This document shows positions 28,129-39,641 of a stretch of 64,000 nt of DNA, one piece after another; position 1 is the first letter of the stretch; every line of letters starts with the position of its first letter. Location of the stretch: the NCBI GenBank assembly GCA_033439255.1, contig JAVRDV010000016.1, positions 806,001-870,000 on the forward strand, written 5' to 3'. Source of the DNA: Hericium rajendrae. Its lineage: Eukaryota > Basidiomycota > Agaricomycetes > Russulales > Hericiaceae. Both the position numbers and the translations under genes were made by a program. The notes below the pieces were generated by a model. It searched no databases. It saw nothing but the letters and a program-made list of their open reading frames with translations, and was not told where the DNA came from.

Positions 28129-30413
28129 CTACGCACTCTCGACCTGGATCCTTGTGACGTGTGCCACCTGGTCCTTCAACGTGTTCTGGTCCACCTGGAG
28201 GTTTCGCATCTGGCCCTGCAGCACAACGTAGTCCTCCTCCAGGCGCTGCTGCCCCAAACTGTTGTCACGTGCGTGAGTCTTGATGAGCCCTCGGAGCTTG
28301 CACACTTCCTCCTTGAGGTCATCAACCTGGCTTTGGAGAGACTGCGCCGTTGACCATGAGCGTTGTGCGAGGTCCCGAATTGAGTGCAAGCTCACATCAC
28401 TGGTCAGAGTGACATGACTATTAGAGCTGTTCTTGGCACCTGGCAATCCTCTAGCTGCAGACGGACTACCCTCTCGGTCCGGGTGATGTGGGGGCAGCGT
28501 GCGGGGTTTCTTCCCCACAGGAGGTGCAGCAGAAATTGGTTCTGCTCCATCGTCGTCCATGACAACATATTCCGCGGACTTCGGAGGGCCTAGAAATATG
28601 GTTAATGAGCCCCCATACTCTCGGCGATGGAGTGGATTACCTTTACGTTTCCGTCCCGAGACGTTGGTAGCTCGTTCTGCCGCTTGCTCCCCGGCTTCCC
28701 GCTCCCCGCCTTCTCCGTCGGAACCTCTCTTGCCTGTTCTACGGGTCTTGCCCCGCCCACCTGCCAAGGGACACTTAGCCCGGCGTTTCCAACACCACCA
28801 GCATGCTCCATTCGAATTTTCAGACCGTACGCATCGAGTACCCTTTCGACTACAGGGGGAACAAGGTGGGGACTGAATGAAGACTTTAGCATGCAGGAAC
28901 AAACAAGAGAAAGGCAGATATGCTTACCACTACAGGTAGGTCGTCTGGGGGCCCATCGGGCATAGGACTCCCTTTACCCTTCTTTCCCACTCCGTTACCT
29001 GCAGGAGGATCCTGCACATCCGGAGAGCTCTCCGCTTCGGCGTGATGGGGTCGGTCCAGTTCCTGATCCCCCAGACTGCCTGCCATAACCACATCGAGCT
29101 GTTCATTATGTGCGACTTGGAGGCCGGACTGGACTGGTGGAGCCGGCGCAGTCAGGGCCAGGGTCGTTGGAGCTCCAGAGGGAATCTGGGCTGGGATGCG
29201 GCGGTCTTCTGTAAATGTGATCGAAGATCCGGATGGCCTCTGCTCGTTTCTCTCCAGAGGATCATCAGTTGTTGCGCTCTGAGTAGTGCTTAGTGGTGCC
29301 GGATGGGGTGCAGATGTGAAACCGACAGGCTTAACGGCCATTTCAGTCGTTGCTAAGATGGCATGTCCCGCGGATTGTACAGCAGGGGGTCGGATCGGTC
29401 TGCTGGTTGACGCAGCAGGTGTCTTTCCACCGTCAACGGACTCAGCAGACCGCACAGACTCGGTAGGAAGGCGTTCTGTGGCCCCACGTGATGTTCCCGG
29501 GACTGGGGGGGGAGGGCACGTTGTGTTGTGATCCAAATCTTCTGAAACCCACCAACGCTCTGACAATGGAATTCTCCCCACACACTTCGACCAATCATCC
29601 CTCCCCTCCGAAAAGGAGTCCACCGTGCCCGCGAAGGTCTTCGGATCCAACAATTTCTTCGCCCTTATGAGACCAACCAAATTCCTGCCAACACTCTGGA
29701 TCAGTGGGGGTAATGCGAATGTCTTGTTCTTGTCCATCACTTTGAGCATTTGAATGATGCAAGACGCTGTGTCCTAACAACATGACCCCAGTAAGCTAAA
29801 TGTACAAGCTAAAAGCTAGAACAGAACTTACACATTCTTTCAACAATCGGTGGTGCCACCACTCCCGGCGCTTGTTCGACATCGGCTGAATCTCAATGGC
29901 CTTCTTCAAAGCGACCAGGGCACACCCCACACGGGCCTCGTGCAATTGAAGGTTGCCGAGGAGTTCTGAAGTAGTAGTCATACCGGGTGGGCGAACAATG
30001 TCAACGAAGTGAGCGTGGGAGGGGGAACAGTACAACTGTGCTGGCAGACACAGCATCCGGCAATAGCCGCTGGATGGGCGATCCGAGGTGACCGTGATGC
30101 GTGACTGTGACAACATATTGGCGACACCTCCATGCAGACCGAGAACGCCTTTACTGGGTCCCGTCTGCTTGTCCTGTTCTTGTCCTCTCAAAACAATATG
30201 TCTGACAATACCACAAAACAAACAGTCCTGAACAAGGTTAGAATGCACTTGTAAACCTGTCACTATTAGTCCACTTAAACATGTCTCTTTTTGGACTCCA
30301 TTGCTCCTGCCTCCTTGTGTTGCATGTACAGGACTCCACCCTTGCTTCGCGCCAGTCGCCAAACCGCCGGAACCATGTCTCAACCGAGTCCCATCAGCCT
30401 GGACAGAATTCAT
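28129..30413 (-). CDS. Uncharacterised protein with Zn2Cys6-spaced cluster and coiled coil
   Basis: Four exons join in frame on the minus strand: 30413-29832, 29773-28928, 28872-28641 and 28589-28129, all with GT-AG introns. Exon 1 ends in a RREWWHHRLLKEC segment and exon 2 begins DTASCIIQMLKVMDKNK. The middle is Pro/Ser/Thr-rich. Exon 3 carries C-x2-C-x6-C-x9-C-x2-C-x6-C (CSPCSRKGTRC, then CWWCWKRRAKC), exactly the spacing of fungal Zn(II)2Cys6 clusters, followed by a Lys/Arg-rich stretch. The C-terminus (SLQSQVDDLKEEVCKLRGLI onward) is a predicted coiled coil, as in many such regulators. The cluster sits in the C-terminal half, which is unusual for a transcription factor, so DNA binding is an inference. 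The first exon start is uncertain. Confidence 0.72.
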
Positions 30414-31532
30414 CTTTTCTGTCCTCGAGCCGGAATGATTCTGATATCACCCCACCTGAGGCAAGTTTCATCATTATGCTATAGAGCCGCATCTTCATCA
30501 TTGGTACAGTGGCTCCGTATTACGTCGACATTGACCCTTCCGTCAGAACCGGACAGGAAGGCCTGGCAGCACCAGGTCCTGACCGGTGAGCGCCTACCCT
30601 TCACACCGGACTCAACTGAGCAGACCGAGCCGATTAGAAGAAATTGGCGTTTTGCATCGCTTGATTGCGTGGAAGACGGAGGAATTGCGGGAGCTCATCG
30701 AGCTCCATATTCAATTACAGAAAACCTCGGAGCTTTTCTATGAAGAGCAGTAGCTAAAATATTCTGGTAGACTCAGTCAACTTATTAGAAGGCTTGGACG
30801 CTATCCTTAGATTGCAATGGGACATGCTGCGGGTCATCTTATGTCAGGGTCCTAGTCCTAGCCGGAGCTGATCCGACATGCAAACACTCCTCCGGACGGC
30901 AACTGTCTTCGGATGTAGGCCACCCCAGCATCATGTCTAGAACGACGCTCGGTAAGCGGCTTGTCCCAGAGAACCATTCTTTCGGAAGCATGGCCAGATC
31001 CAGCAGACCATTCCGGCTTTCCGGACAGGATCCCACTGACTCAGTCACCATCTAGAACATCGCCCGAGTCCTTCGATCTGCCACGATGTCGCATCCACCA
31101 TAATGACCCAGTGGAACCGTAGAAATTGATGCCAGAGAATTGGTTATAGAGATTGGCATAGCTAGGGAATCATACCCCGGTGCGGTACTGGTATGACTGG
31201 GGATGATATAGCTCCGTCGCACTGGATGTTTCAGTCCGGTAAGGGCGTACCTGGGAAGTGGTAATGGACATTGCAATCGCTGGGGGACAATAACCGGACC
31301 ATGTACGATTTCGGATTCAAATGATAGGATAGCGTCAACCGTCGGGTCCGAGGGAGGTGTATATCATCATTTGCATCATAAGCCAGAATGGAGGTCCTTT
31401 TGGTAACAGGGTGAATGATCACAGATGACATTCGATCCAGCAAAATGACAAGACGACACATGAGGTACAGGTACATGCGGTCACGGAATTGCATAATGCA
31501 AGCCGGGCTCCCCTGCAACTTCCTCATCCCCC
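30414..31532. other. Intergenic, no supported gene
   Basis: TCCGGA/CCGGAC words are frequent. Short frames on both strands have no recognised motif. Confidence 0.5.
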
Positions 31533-33298
31533 CTAATCCTCTGCTGTCAACGGAGACTGCACAGAGTCCCATTCCACATCCGCAAGGGTTCGCAAGGCCT
31601 CCACCTGGCTGACTGTGATTGCACAGTTCTGCATAATGAGAGTGAGCCGTGTCCCAAGCGCTGCATGGCGATAGGCCAGGGATTGCTTGAGAATGTAGCC
31701 AACAGCGTAAGAAGGACGAGGGGCAAAGAATTCACGGTTTTCAATCCTCGGATGCTCAGTGTCAAAATCCACTTCTGAAAAATGGATTTGGGTGACATTT
31801 CTGAAGAGATGCGGGAAGTCCGGGGGTATCGTTTCTTGGACTTCATCGTGCTCTAGCTTCGGCATGTACGAGCAGGGGGCAGCAAGTGCCATGCATAATG
31901 TGCGGCCAACGTCGCCCTTGACGGATACAGTGTGAATATTGGTGTAACTGGCAAAATGGGAGATCCAGTTGCTCGACCGCAGGTTCTCGTGGCCGGACTT
32001 GCGGGCCCAGTTTAAACCGTGATCCTTGCCGGACTCCACGATCAGGTGTCGGATGGAGACCTTAGTCTCTGGGCTTGGACAATGGTCCAAGGGCTCGAGG
32101 AGGTGCCTGTGCAATACTCCCTCAGACCTCCCGCGGGCGACATGGGCAACCACACGTGCGCACGGGATATCTGCACTGCCAGGGGGATAGTCCGTGTCTT
32201 GAGGGAGAGGGACATCGGCCCAGAAAGACAGGTCCCAGGACTCAGATGACGAGACAGGCTTGACTCGCATCATCATAGGATAAGGTGCAACGTGGTTATT
32301 GAGAAAATGGGTCACGGTGGAAAAATCGTCCACCTCAGGGGCATAGCCTAGGATGAAGACATCGCATAAGGGAGGTATGTGGACATGCTGGATGACATTG
32401 CCGATGTGGAGGAATGAATTTGATTCACATGTGAAGTGACGGAGACGAGTCAGTTGGACCATGGGCACGTCCGGAGGGGGGTCAGGCTGGGAAGGGAAGC
32501 AGTGAGACATGAACAATGTCTCTAGCCCACACATTTGCGATAAAGCAAGGATGAGATCGAGAAAGGCCTTCTCGGGGGATGGACCAGCAGCAGCGGGTGG
32601 CTCATGCTCGGATTCAGCGTAGGGAATGCCATCATGTTCAGAATCAATGTTCATAACGTCGGAAATTGACGTGAAGTGATTATTTATGTGCAATTTGGTG
32701 AGGTTGCGCATGAATGATGCGGACCATGTCGGGACAAGGTAATGTAGCATCATCATGCGGAGCGAAGGCGCTTGCTCTTCAAAGAGGTCTGCGGGGAGGA
32801 TACCCACACGGCCGCTCCGTAACCGGACTGCAAGAAATACCGATTCCAAGATCGGCGCCGGATGGACCAGGGATCGAATCAGGTTGAAGGAACCTGAGAT
32901 AAAGTTGACAAGGGAAAGATGGCGGATGCGACGCATGCATTGCGCCAGGAGTGCAACGGTATGCGGGGTGGGGATGTTATGCCTCCAATATACATCCCTG
33001 TAGGACAGGGGCAGTGAGTGGAGCGTTCCACCAGGGCTTCTCTCCAGGGCTGAGATAATCCCGTGCAAATATTTGTCCACAGGCTGCCATCCTGTAATGC
33101 GGCGACTCGGAGAAAGGTGCAGGTATGCGTGATGTGAAGCCACCCCAGGCCTTTCATGGATGCTGGCTCGTTAGCAGCGCAGAAGTGCAAGATACGATTT
33201 TGCAATTCAATGGGGATGCAGGCAAGAGGTGATAGTGTATTTCGCTTGGTGCAGATGGCAGTGCGGTCCGTCCTCAGTCTTCGGATGACGTCCCCCAT
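31533..33298 (-). pseudogene. F-box protein gene with a frame break
   Basis: F-box proteins recruit substrates to SCF ubiquitin ligases. The start at 33298 opens a frame with an F-box (LACIPIELQNRILHFC, then WLHITHTCTFLRVAAL and LWTNICTGLSQPWREAL). The long body (31533 to about 33040) is in another frame and shows the usual fungal F-box/LRR-like C-terminal architecture (CMRRIRHLSL, LTKLHINNHF, LTRLRHFTCES, VTQIHFSEVDF). The two frames must switch near 33030-33050, and no credible intron does it. This is either a real frameshift or a sequence error. The gypsy 5' LTR starts only 82 bp upstream of the ATG. Confidence 0.7.
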
Positions 33299-33380
33299 GC
33301 CATGCGGGTCGTTGCCACAGGCGCGGACAGCAACGAGCTCTCCATCTACATTTTTTATTAATTTGTCCAGCCGACGTCGC

Positions 33381-34399
33381 TGATGCGCCCTTTAGCGCGC
33401 CTTGCAACGGCATTGCCCACTCCCCGCCTCCTTGCCCGTCCCGCTTCACTTCACCTCAGCCGCACCAAGTCCGCCCACCGCGACGTTGCTCCCCGCACAG
33501 GACAAGCGCCCCCACGGGTTCGGGACCGACCGGGTCGGACTAAAGCCGGCGTCCCGTGGTCCGATGCACCGAACGGGCAGGAGATCAACCGGCCGGACGA
33601 GTCAGCGGCACAGGAACAGAAGCGCGCCCAGAGAACCAGCCGGCTCAATCAACGCGCCCTCGAACGCCCACACGCCCCCGGATCACGAGCGGCGCCCGCG
33701 ACAGTGCGCTACTGACGTCATCCCAGCCATTCAAGCTCGACGTGCCCGCCGTTCCCGACGCACGCCCGGGCGACGTTGTAAGGCGGCACCTTTGATTCGT
33801 TCGTACCACGCGCACGCCCTCTGCCCTGCACGGGCCGAGTCGCAACGACTCCACTCGCCAAGGGACCCGGAGCAGGCAGGATCAGGAAGGAATTGGAGAT
33901 TGGGTCGGTCAGCGGGAGGTTGTCGTAGGGAGTCGCGCCGGGCCGCCAGAGGCGGCCTTGCCCATTTGTACCGTAGCTACTGACTTAGAGAATCGGAACG
34001 GAATCTGCCTTTTTCCCCTCAGAGCTCAGATCTCACAAAGCCCGCCGTTTGACGTTCTCACCCCAGTCTCTAAGCACGTCTCAGACGTAGCTCTTCTCAC
34101 TTTCTCGTGTCGCTCATCATATTCGTCGTACTCGTCGCCGCGCCGTTATCTACAAGCCGTATCACCTAAGACCCGTGAGTCTTGTCGTACCGTCATCGTC
34201 CCTAGCAGAGCCGTGTCGGAAGTCGCCCGCGCGCAGCAAGCTCGCCCTCCGCGGCCTTGCTCCCCTACCCGTAGTACGATCACCCGTCAGCTACACGTCT
34301 CGGCGCTCCCCTCTTGAGATACTTGGTCCCCTCGCACCCCCCGGTACTCTGTTGGTTTTGGTTTTGGCTGCCGCCTCCATTCCCAGGGTCCACACATCA
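33381..34399 (+). repeat. 5' LTR of the gypsy element
   Basis: Begins TGATGCGCCC and ends CCACACATCA. It repeats at 44509-45526 almost exactly. Short frames inside it are not genes. Confidence 0.95.
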
Positions 34400-36868
34400 T
34401 TTTGGAGCCCACCGCGAGGGTTCCATACTCAAAATAGAGCCGCGTCGTACTAGGAGTAGCGCACGGTCGAATCCAGATCGTACCCTCGAACAAGAAGTCC
34501 GTGTTGCGACTCAGGACCCTCAGCAAGTTTCCCCCGACCTACCGTCACCTTTCCCGCCGGTTCCAACTCCCACTAGTCCCCTTACTCCCATCGACGAAGA
34601 GTTCGAAATTCCCGAGCTCGAGCGTTCCTTCATCGTTCCTACTCCACCCGTATCGCCAACTCCGGCGCCGCGACCCCTTGCCGGCCCCTCTGCTACCGCG
34701 GGTCCTAGGACAACGCCGCACCAGGCGACTTTCCCTGCTACCCCCCGTCCCCCTTCTCCTACTCAACAACACAGCCCGCTAGCCCCTGCACGTTTCCCCT
34801 TCCCCAGGCCACCAAGTATCCAACCAGTCATGCCGCCCCCCTCCATGCCTATGCGCGGCGAGAGCGGTGCTCCCAAGTTCGACACCAACTCCCCCCGCGA
34901 GCTGGGCCGTTACTTCCTCGATCTCGAATTTTGTTTTCAGCGTTCCTCCGTGGCAGATGACGCGGAGAAAAAGAGTCATGCGGTCCGTCTCCTCTCAGAC
35001 GTTGACGCACAAGAGCTGTGGCGGTCCGAGGCCAAGTACGCCGCCGGCACTTGGGACGAATTCAAGAAAGCTATCCACGAACTCTACCCGGGCTCGGCTA
35101 AGGAGAATACCTTTTCGCGTCAAGATTTGGAGTCACTCGTCCACCGAACTGCCGAGTCCACCCTCAGTTCCGTCGGCGAACTTGGTGCGTTCTCGCGCGA
35201 GTTCACGGTCATCACGCGTACCTGAAAGGCAAGAACCGCATCTCCGATATCGAGGAACAACGCTGGTTTTTGGCGGCGCTCCCCGAACGTCTTCGCCTGC
35301 GGGTAGAGGACCGCCTTGCTCTTACCAAGCCTGATCACCATCCCGACGATCCGCACCCGATCAACGACGTCTATAGGGCCGCAGAGTGGTGCATGTATGG
35401 CACTGCCATCACCCCCGACCCGTACCTGCGTGGACCGTCGTCAACTCAAGCCACCGCGTCGTCATCAACCGCCGATGCAGGCTCAGGGACGACTATCCAG
35501 ATTAAGAGTGAGCAGTTAGCGTCACTGGCCGATATCCTCTTGAGGAGCGCGCAGCAGCCGTCGCGTCAACCGATGGTCTCCGGAGGTAATCAAGGCGCGC
35601 CAATGCGCGGGCGAATGGGGTCGGATCAGTGCAACTTCTGTGGGAACGTGGGGCATTTCGTGCGCGAATGCATGACAGCCCGGGAATACATGGCCGCCGG
35701 CAAGTGCAAGAAGGACGTCCAAGGCAAGATGGTCTTACCCTCTGGGGCTTGGCTCCCGCAAGGACCCCCAGGCGCGACTATGGCCGAACGGATCGACGAA
35801 TACCACCGTATGAACCCCAATCAGCGAGCCACGGGTCAGCTTATGATGGGTGTAGCCGGTACCCACCAGGCAAGTTCGCCGCGGGCGGGGCTCCCTCCCT
35901 ACGGCTATCGCGTCGCGCCGGCATACGCTCAGACCACCGCGTCCCCCTATACCCAGGTCCAGGCAGGGTTGTACCAGCTCACCACAGACGCGCGGATCGA
36001 GAGCCTGGAGGGCGAGCTACGGCGGTTATACCAGTTGAAGGACGCCTCGGTTGTGCCCCCACCCAATGCCGCGGCCAGCCGTGATAGAGCTAACCGGGCG
36101 TTGGAACGAGCTCGCAGGATGGAAGAGCCTGCCCGCCAACCAGCCCCTCCACGATTGCCCCGTGCGCCGCCGCGCCCGACCATCGAGGACGAACCAGAGC
36201 CGCCGCGGGCGTCCCTGCCCCTCCTCCGCAAGCTTCACCGGCCCCAGGCCCGGAACGAGACGTCCCCCCACCTTCTATCTCAACCTGCGGTACGCGACGA
36301 CCTCCGCGACCCTGATGGTCCCGTCCACCCATTTGCCAGAGCCCGCGACGGTGCAAGGCCCGCGCAAGTCCCAGTGATCGAAGTAGTCGAAGAGACGGGC
36401 CCAACCCGTCGTGCGCAAGACTCAGTCGGGCAAGACGTGCTGGACCGCGTGTTCGCGCGCGCCATGTCCCTCCCTATCGAGGTCACCCAGGGCGAGCTCT
36501 GGTCCCTGGCTCCTGCACTACGCGCGAAATACAAGGAGGCAGTCTCACGGCGTCACACGCGTCCGGTGGCGGGACAGAACCTGTTGGAAGTCCTTAACGA
36601 GACTGACCTGCTCTCCGAGCTGCCAGGTGAAGATGCAGTCGAGGAGCTGGCCTCGCCAGCGCGTCAAGTAGAGCTCGCTGCAGGTATCCAGTTCGCGAGC
36701 GAGCCCGCCGAAGGCGACCTGTGCAGCACCCGGCCTCGCCCCCTCATCCACGAGTATCTATCCTTTCGCACCAGTGCGCCGAGCCGCCGGAAGGTGCTGT
36801 CGTCCTCCCGGATCCCTACGAGCAGTACCTCAAGCAACTCCGCCCGGACGAAAAGCCTAAACCCCTGA
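34400..36868 (+). pseudogene. gag: gag of the gypsy element, broken near 35215
   Basis: Gag forms the intracellular particle. A Pro-rich N-terminal stretch is open from the LTR onward but has no ATG before 34830, where a MPPPSMPMRGE segment starts the conserved part. The capsid-like region (FDTNSPRELGRYFLDLEFCF, LWRSEAKYAAGTWDEFKKAI) reaches REFTVIT, then the frame shifts by -1 near 35215 and continues as YLKGKNRISDIEEQRW. A CCHC zinc knuckle CNFCGNVGHFVREC follows near 35628. A coiled coil and a long variable tail run to about 36770, where the sense passes to the protease frame, again -1. Confidence 0.85.
34403..34420 (+). other. Primer-binding site of the gypsy element
   Basis: TGGAGCCCACCGCGAGGG begins 4 nt after the 5' LTR. 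The leading TGG is complementary to a tRNA CCA end. I cannot name the tRNA from memory. Confidence 0.6.
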
Positions 36869-37335
36869 TCGTCTCGCGCGAGTCTGCGGCGCTGCGTTCT
36901 ATTGCAGCACTCATAGATCATCAAGAACCGGTCGAGTGCATCTTGGACCCAGGTTCTCAGGTCATCTCCATGTCAGAGAGCGTTTGCTACACCTTAGGCC
37001 TGTCGTATGACCCCACGATTATCCTCACTATGCAATCCGCCAACGGCGAACTTGATGACTCGCTGGGCCTGTGCCGAAACGTGCCTGCAGTCTTCGGCAA
37101 CATTGTTCTCTACCTCCAAATACACGTCCTCCGGTCGCCCGCCTACGATATCCTACTCGGACGCCCCTTCGATGTGCTTACCGAGTCAGTCGTGCGCAGC
37201 TACCGCAATGAAACACAGACCATCACCATCTTCGACCCAAACACCGGCGAAGCAGCCACGATCCCCACCCACCCGCGCACTGACATTCAGTATACGCTCG
37301 CGGCAAAGGAGGATTTTCGCGCTTCGATGATTTGA
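36770..37335 (+). CDS. Aspartic protease domain of the gypsy element
   Basis: The frame enters from gag at about 36770 and ends at a TGA at 37333-37335. The active-site motif is DPGSQ (CILDPGSQVISMSESV), the variant usual for this basidiomycete gypsy clade, with the matching LLGRPFDVL flap-side motif downstream. It cleaves the Gag-Pol polyprotein. The upstream and downstream frames differ, so it has no independent start codon. Confidence 0.82.
37311..37317 (+). other. GGATTTT heptamer, candidate -1 frameshift site
   Basis: In the protease frame it reads G GAT TTT. A -1 slip gives GGA TTT TCG, which enters the open RT frame, while the zero frame stops 18 nt later. GGAUUUU is an established viral -1 slippery heptamer. 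Function here is inferred. Confidence 0.4.
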
Positions 37336-39641
37336 TCGAAGATCAAGGAGAGGTCGCCTTCATCGTTGATTTCGACTCGGAGACGCCGCAAATCACGGCT
37401 TATGCCGCTATACCCCCAGAATGTTCCGAAAACCCAGAAAAACGCCAAGATCATCTTCAATCTCTTTATCTCTATGCCTGTGATGCCTCGCTTCTCGACT
37501 CTAGTCCGGGGGGTCCTTCGCTTTCGGATGCCCCCGATAAATCTAATTTGTTGTCCGCCTTTCTCTCCGCTACAGCCTGCAAGTCCGCTTCCGCTTCCAA
37601 GCAAGGTCGCCCGGGTCCGCCGCCTCCTGGCGCGACGGATACCGGTCCTCCTGTCGCCTCTTACGCCGCAAAGAAATACAAGCCAGTTGCCCAAAAAGTC
37701 CGCCCAGTATTTACGGACCTCCCCGAGCGTTTTCGGGTTCTCCGTAACATCAAAGGCGACCCTCTCCAAGACCTGCCGGAGTTATCTCCCAATCCGCCCC
37801 CGTTCGCTCCCACCGCCCGCTATACCGAAGAAAGAAAAGCGGTTATCGATCGCGCCCATCCAGAAGGTTTCCTCTGGCCCTCCGAGCGCGACCTACTCCA
37901 CCATTTCATGTGTCTCCACGATACCGCCTTCGCCTGGGACGATTCAGAGCGGGGACATTTCCGCGAAGACTTCTTCCCCTCAGTGGTTATGCCGGTGATA
38001 CCGCACACCCCCTGGGTCTTGAAGAACCGTCCAATCCCGCCAGGCATCCATGACAAGGTCTGCGAGATTATCCGTACCAAGATCGCCGCCGGCGTATATG
38101 AGCCTTCGTCGTCGTCATATCGCTCACGCTGGTTCTGCGTCACCAAAAAGGATGGTACAAGCCTGCGCATTGTGCACAGTCTCGAACCACTCAACAAGGT
38201 CACCATCGCTCACTCGGGCGTCCCGCCTTTTACCGACCAGCTCGCCGAGCAGTTCGCCGGGCGTGCTTGCGGCGGCATCCTCGATCTCTACGTTGGTTAC
38301 GACGAGCGACTCTTGGCGGAGGAGTCCCGCGACATGACCACGTTCCAAACCCCGTTCGGGCCCAAACGGCTCGTTACGCTGCCCATGGGGTGGACGAACT
38401 CCGTGCCTATCTTCCACGACGACGTTACCGAAATCCTCCGGCCAGAAATCCCAGCTGTCACCATGCCCTATATCGATGATGTCCCCATTAAAGGCCCAGC
38501 TACCCGTTACGAGTTGCCCGGCGGAAATTTTGAAACTATACCCTGGAACCCAGGTATTCGTCGCTTTGTCTGGGAACACTTCCAGGGCGCGAACCGTGTC
38601 GTCCAACGCATGAAATATTGCGGTGGTACCTTCTCAGGGAAAAAGACTGTCCTTTGCGCGCCGGAAATCATCGTCGTCGGCCATAGATGCACGCCGGCGG
38701 GCCGTTTGCCAGAACTCAGCAACCTCGCCAAGGTCAGCAACTGGCAACCTTGTACCGACCTCTCGGACGTTCGCGCTTTCCTCGGGACCATTGGCGTGGC
38801 CCGCATCTTCATCAAGAACTTTGCAAAACGTGCTCACCATCTGGTACGGCTTACGCGCAAGGACACCCCATTCGAGTTCGGCCCAGACCAGTTGGCTGCG
38901 CAGGAAGACCTTAAACAAGCGCTACTCGCATCACCCGCCCTGCGCGCGATAGATTACGAGTCTCCCGCCTCAGTGATCCTGGGCGTCGACACCTCCTATA
39001 TTGCCATCGGTTACCTACTCTGTCAACAGGATGTGGACGACCCCAAAGTTCGCCGGTATGCTCGCTTCGGCTCTATCGCCCTGAACGACCGTGAGGCGCG
39101 CTTCTCCCAACCAAAGCTGGAATTATATGGCCTATACCGGAGCCTTCGCGCACTCAAACTCTGGCTCATTGGCGTTCGCAACCTGATTATCGAAGTCGAC
39201 GCCCGTTATATATCCGGCATGCTGAATAATCCCGATCTCGCCCCTAGTGCGTCCATGAACCGGTGGATCGTCGGCATCCTCATGTTTCAATTTACCCTGG
39301 TCCACGTCCCTGGCGAGAAGCATGGGCCGGATGGCCTCTCCCGGCGCCGCCCCCAGGACGATGATGCGCCCGAACCCGACGACGACTTCGACGACTGGGT
39401 CGACCGTGCTTATGGCTTTGTACACATAATAAATGTGCCTCGGATCGGCCACGACCGCCCTCAGCTGGCCCAACAGCTCATCTCGACCAATGTCGCCGCC
39501 GGCGATTTTGTCGCGCCTCCTCCGCAAGACCACTTGGCGTCCTACGCAGACGTTCCAAGGTCCGAAAATCCCTCCTCACGGATGCCCGACTGCGCGCCGT
39601 CACCGACTTCCTGCTCCATCCGATCCGCCCTGACGGACTGA
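37319..39641 (+). CDS. pol: Reverse transcriptase and RNase H of the gypsy element
   Basis: The frame is open from before 37332 without an ATG. RT motifs in order: IPPGIHDKVCEIIRTKI, SRWFCVTKKDG, LEPLNKVTI, DLYVGYDER, TTFQTPFGPKRLVTLPMGW and the catalytic MPYIDD. GGTFSGKKTVL and DVRAFLGTIGVARIFIKNFA (thumb and connection) follow. RNase H has VILGVDTSYIAIGYLL, REARFSQPKLELYGL, IIEVDARYISGML and a closing VHVPGEKHGPDGLSRR. All catalytic carboxylates I can place are present. The frame ends at 39641; the integrase lies in the -1 frame from about 39550. Confidence 0.92.

Noticed and set aside
30291-30743. 150-codon plus-strand frame
   Set aside because: Overlaps the start of the minus-strand gene, with no motif or splice context of its own.
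33402-33983. 193-codon frame in the gypsy LTR
   Set aside because: Lies wholly in the LTR, differs between the two LTR copies because of a one-base change, and has no motif.
35200-35230. Programmed frameshift within gag
   Set aside because: No slippery heptamer is in phase here, and the break lies upstream of the zinc knuckle; a one-base loss explains it better.
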